DNA of 15,374 nucleotides from UBA2979 sp963694535 (GTDB taxonomy: Bacteria > Chloroflexota > Dehalococcoidia > UBA2979): NCBI GenBank assembly GCA_963694535.1, contig CAVODE010000046.1:1-15374 (forward strand), written 5' to 3'. The number at the start of each line of letters is the position of its first letter. The stretch's first letter is position 1. The translations under genes were made by a program, and so were the position numbers. Below are positions 13,376 through 15,374 of the stretch, piece after piece. The notes under the pieces are model-generated. The model did not search any database, was not told where the DNA came from, and worked only from the letters and a program-made list of their open reading frames with translations.

Positions 13376-14563
13376 ATTACAAGTTCAACAATTCGAATTG
13401 GCCTAGTAGGTTCGACTGGATCAATTGGCGAACAAACTCTTGATGTCGTAAAAGAATTGAATCAGGCCGGATTCATCTGCGAAATAACAGCTCTAGCTAC
13501 CGGACAAAATATCGAGCGATTAAGAGAGCAAGTTAGTATTTTTCGGCCAAAAGCCGTATTCATTGATTCTTATAAACATTCTCCAGATATCATCAGAGAA
13601 TTTGAAGATCACCAGATTGAATGGAACTCACTAGAAACCCTCGCGACACGAGAAGATATTGATGTATTAATTGTGGCGTCGACTGGCTTGGTAAGTCTAA
13701 AACCTGTAATTGAAGCCCTCAAGATGGGCAAAAAGGTTGCGCTCGCTAACAAAGAGTCATTGGTGGTTGGTGGCCAGGCCGTCCGAGATGCTCTGGCCAT
13801 AGGGCAGGACCTCGGGGCCGAGCTGCTACCCATAGATTCTGAGCACTCAGCCGTTTGGCAATGCCTCTGGGGAGAAGATGATGATGCTGTCAAAGAATTA
13901 ATACTCACTGCCTCTGGAGGAGCATTCAGAGACTACAAGCCCACAGAACTTGCGGGTGTTACAGCTCAGGAGGCTCTAAAGCATCCGACCTGGATGATGG
14001 GCCAAAAGGTCACTATCGACAGTGCTACGCTTTTCAATAAAGGACTTGAGGCCGTAGAAGCGAGATGGTTATTTAATATTCCGCTTGAAAAAATAAAAAT
14101 CCTTCAACATAAAGAAAGCATCGTGCACAGTATGGTTGCATTCCAAGATGGATCTATTAAGGCACAGCTTGGAGAGCCTGATATGCGCTTACCGATTCAA
14201 ATTGCCATTACTCATCCAAAAAGAGCCGCCAATGAGCCAAGCGTTCCTTTAGATCTTGCTAAGCATGGATCACTAAATTTTTCAGAGGTTAACCATGAAA
14301 TGTATCCAGCACTTCAGGTCGCCCTCGAGGCCGGGCGACGTGAGGATACGGCGATGGCAGCGGTCGCGGGTGCTGACGAGGCAGCAGTAGCATTATTCTT
14401 GTCTGGGAAAATACCGTTTACTGATATACCCAAACTCCTCAGGTATACCCTTGATAACCATCCTGGAACACCACAACCTACGCTCGATGATAGTCTTAAA
14501 GCTGAAGAGTGGGGGCGCAATTTTGTGGCCATAAGCCACGCTAATCAATCATATGCCCACTAG
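13376..14563 (+). CDS. dxr: 1-deoxy-D-xylulose 5-phosphate reductoisomerase (probable ATT start)
   Basis: The protein (395 aa from ATT 13376) performs the first committed step of the MEP isoprenoid pathway, converting DXP to MEP with NADPH and a divalent metal. The NADPH site IRIGLVGSTGSIGEQTLDVV spans 6-25, followed by LANKESLVVGG (123-133), PIDSEHSAVWQ (152-162, metal ligands Asp154 and Glu156), TASGGAFRD (178-186), HPTWMMGQKVTIDSATLFNKGLEAVEA (split over 203-229, Glu225) and MRLPIQIAITHP (270-281). A start at the first canonical codon, TTG 13457, would delete the whole NADPH-binding GSTGSIG motif and is rejected. A strong AAGGAGGA and the family N-terminus support initiation at ATT (or CTG 13373). 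It lies between cdsA and rseP with short gaps (24 and 11 nt), so it is in the same operon and feeds UppS with C5 precursors. Confidence 0.93.
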   Translation: MTSSTIRIGLVGSTGSIGEQTLDVVKELNQAGFICEITALATGQNIERLREQVSIFRPKAVFIDSYKHSPDIIREFEDHQIEWNSLETLATREDIDVLIVASTGLVSLKPVIEALKMGKKVALANKESLVVGGQAVRDALAIGQDLGAELLPIDSEHSAVWQCLWGEDDDAVKELILTASGGAFRDYKPTELAGVTAQEALKHPTWMMGQKVTIDSATLFNKGLEAVEARWLFNIPLEKIKILQHKESIVHSMVAFQDGSIKAQLGEPDMRLPIQIAITHPKRAANEPSVPLDLAKHGSLNFSEVNHEMYPALQVALEAGRREDTAMAAVAGADEAAVALFLSGKIPFTDIPKLLRYTLDNHPGTPQPTLDDSLKAEEWGRNFVAISHANQSYAH

Positions 14564-14574
14564 AGGAAAGAGCT

Positions 14575-15374
14575 TTGGTTATAAACGAAACTGAAAATTC
14601 TAAATCTCACTCACAAAGCCGTCTAATTCGAAAGTTAATCTTAACCTCTGCTGCCATCGCAGCAAGCTATTGGTTATTTCAAAGTGGAAATCAAATTGTT
14701 CGCTCAGCAACTATTTTCCTAGCTATTCTTTCGGGCTTAGTTTTTGCACACGAATTAGCCCATTTTCTAACTGCCAGATTATTCAAAATAAAAGTTGAAG
14801 AATTTGCAATTGGAATGCCACCACGTCTTTTTACTATAAATAAGTCAGGTATTAATTATTCGATCAATATGCTTCCTTTAGGTGGTTATGTAAAAATGGA
14901 AGGCGAGGAGACCAACAGCTCACCCAACTCGTTCGCTGCTAAGCCAGCCTGGCAACGCTTAATCGTACTATCTTCAGGAGGCCTCACAAATCTCGTGTTG
15001 CCGATCATACTTTTTGCAATAGCTTTGATTGTTCCGCATGAAGTGCCTATCGGACGGGCAGTAGTAGCAGATACTGTCCTAAATGGGCCTGCAGATCTTG
15101 CAGGAGTTATGGCTGGAGATGTGATTCAATCAATCAATAACCGGGACGCTGCTAATCTACCAGAGGCAGTCAGACTCGTTCGTATTTATAGTGGGAGCAA
15201 TATTAACTTAACCGTAAAACGTGAAGGAGAGGTTCTCACCATTCCGGTTAAAGCTCGACGTGTTATACCAGCAGGGCAAGGACCAACTGGTATAACAATC
15301 ATGTATCAAACTGGTTCAATTAATCTCGAAGATGGAAGGCCCTTCACGAAAGAAGTTTCAGCTAATCCAATTAG
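14575..15374 (+). CDS. rseP: Site-2 (M50) zinc metalloprotease RseP-like, 3' partial
   Basis: This frame has no stop before the window end; 266 residues are visible. TTG 14575 is chosen because GAGG (14563-14566) lies 8 nt upstream, overlapping the end of dxr. Features in order are a polar N-terminus, a first hydrophobic segment (about 21-36), a second (about 44-58) running into the zinc motif HELAH (59-63), FKIKVEEFAIGMPPRLF (70-86), INMLPLGGYVKMEGEE (98-112), a third helix (about 138-153), and a PDZ domain (about 161-228, VLNGPADLAGVMAGDVIQSI and following). This is the standard RseP/YaeL layout; such enzymes cleave membrane-bound anti-sigma factors or remnant signal peptides within the membrane. 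The second catalytic motif (x-DG) is beyond the window. The N-terminal cytoplasmic stretch and first hydrophobic segment are longer than in many homologues. The dxr-rseP order is conserved in many bacteria. Confidence 0.93.
   Translation, partial: MVINETENSKSHSQSRLIRKLILTSAAIAASYWLFQSGNQIVRSATIFLAILSGLVFAHELAHFLTARLFKIKVEEFAIGMPPRLFTINKSGINYSINMLPLGGYVKMEGEETNSSPNSFAAKPAWQRLIVLSSGGLTNLVLPIILFAIALIVPHEVPIGRAVVADTVLNGPADLAGVMAGDVIQSINNRDAANLPEAVRLVRIYSGSNINLTVKREGEVLTIPVKARRVIPAGQGPTGITIMYQTGSINLEDGRPFTKEVSANPI

Noticed and set aside
13457..13459. TTG as the dxr start
   Set aside because: It would remove the GSTGSIG NADPH-binding motif and ignore the strong AAGGAGGA site 90 nt upstream.

Overview
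The window looks like a chromosomal segment of a moderately AT-rich, free-living bacterium, most likely a member of the Chloroflexota (Dehalococcoidia/SAR202-like). This placement is inferred. It rests on the short EF-Ts (172 aa), a Gram-positive-type GAAC-N4-GTTC operator, an F420-type luciferase-like oxidoreductase and the general look of the proteins; no rRNA or other marker was available to confirm it. No tRNA, rRNA, CRISPR array, insertion sequence or prophage gene was seen. Coding density is high and no stretch over 300 bases lacks a gene.

Region 1 (1-1852) is accessory. It holds the 3' part of a two-helix membrane protein with an acidic repeat linker and a C-terminal domain that resembles a degenerate PD-(D/E)XK nuclease fold. 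Next comes a strong-looking promoter whose spacer is filled by a LexA-like box, with a second near-box forming a long inverted repeat. This promoter drives a 100-aa single-pass membrane protein and possibly a 112-aa unknown protein. It is the best candidate for an undescribed module: a putative SOS-induced small membrane protein, by analogy with known DNA-damage division inhibitors.

Region 2 (1950-7332) starts with an F420-dependent LLM-class oxidoreductase. A de novo NAD operon follows: nadA (quinolinate synthase), nadB (L-aspartate oxidase) and nadC (quinolinate phosphoribosyltransferase), taking aspartate to nicotinate mononucleotide. The operon is preceded by a perfect 10+3+10 palindrome that is probably the operator of an NAD-responsive regulator. 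Its last gene is a P-loop-kinase-like protein that has lost its Walker A motif.

Region 3 (7352-9469, minus strand) holds a lipoprotein trypsin-like protease with a long coiled coil, the D-aminoacyl-tRNA deacylase dtd, and an FmdB-type zinc-ribbon protein with an in-frame tandem repeat. The intergenic region shared with rpsB contains a 15-bp-arm hairpin.

Region 4 (9682-15374) is the conserved cluster rpsB-tsf-frr-uppS-cdsA-dxr-rseP. It links translation (S2, EF-Ts, RRF) to envelope lipid synthesis (undecaprenyl-PP synthase, CDP-diacylglycerol synthase, DXP reductoisomerase) and a site-2 protease. Two features stand out: pyrH, normally between tsf and frr, is absent, and dxr has no ATG/GTG/TTG start compatible with an intact NADPH-binding motif and probably starts at ATT (or CTG).
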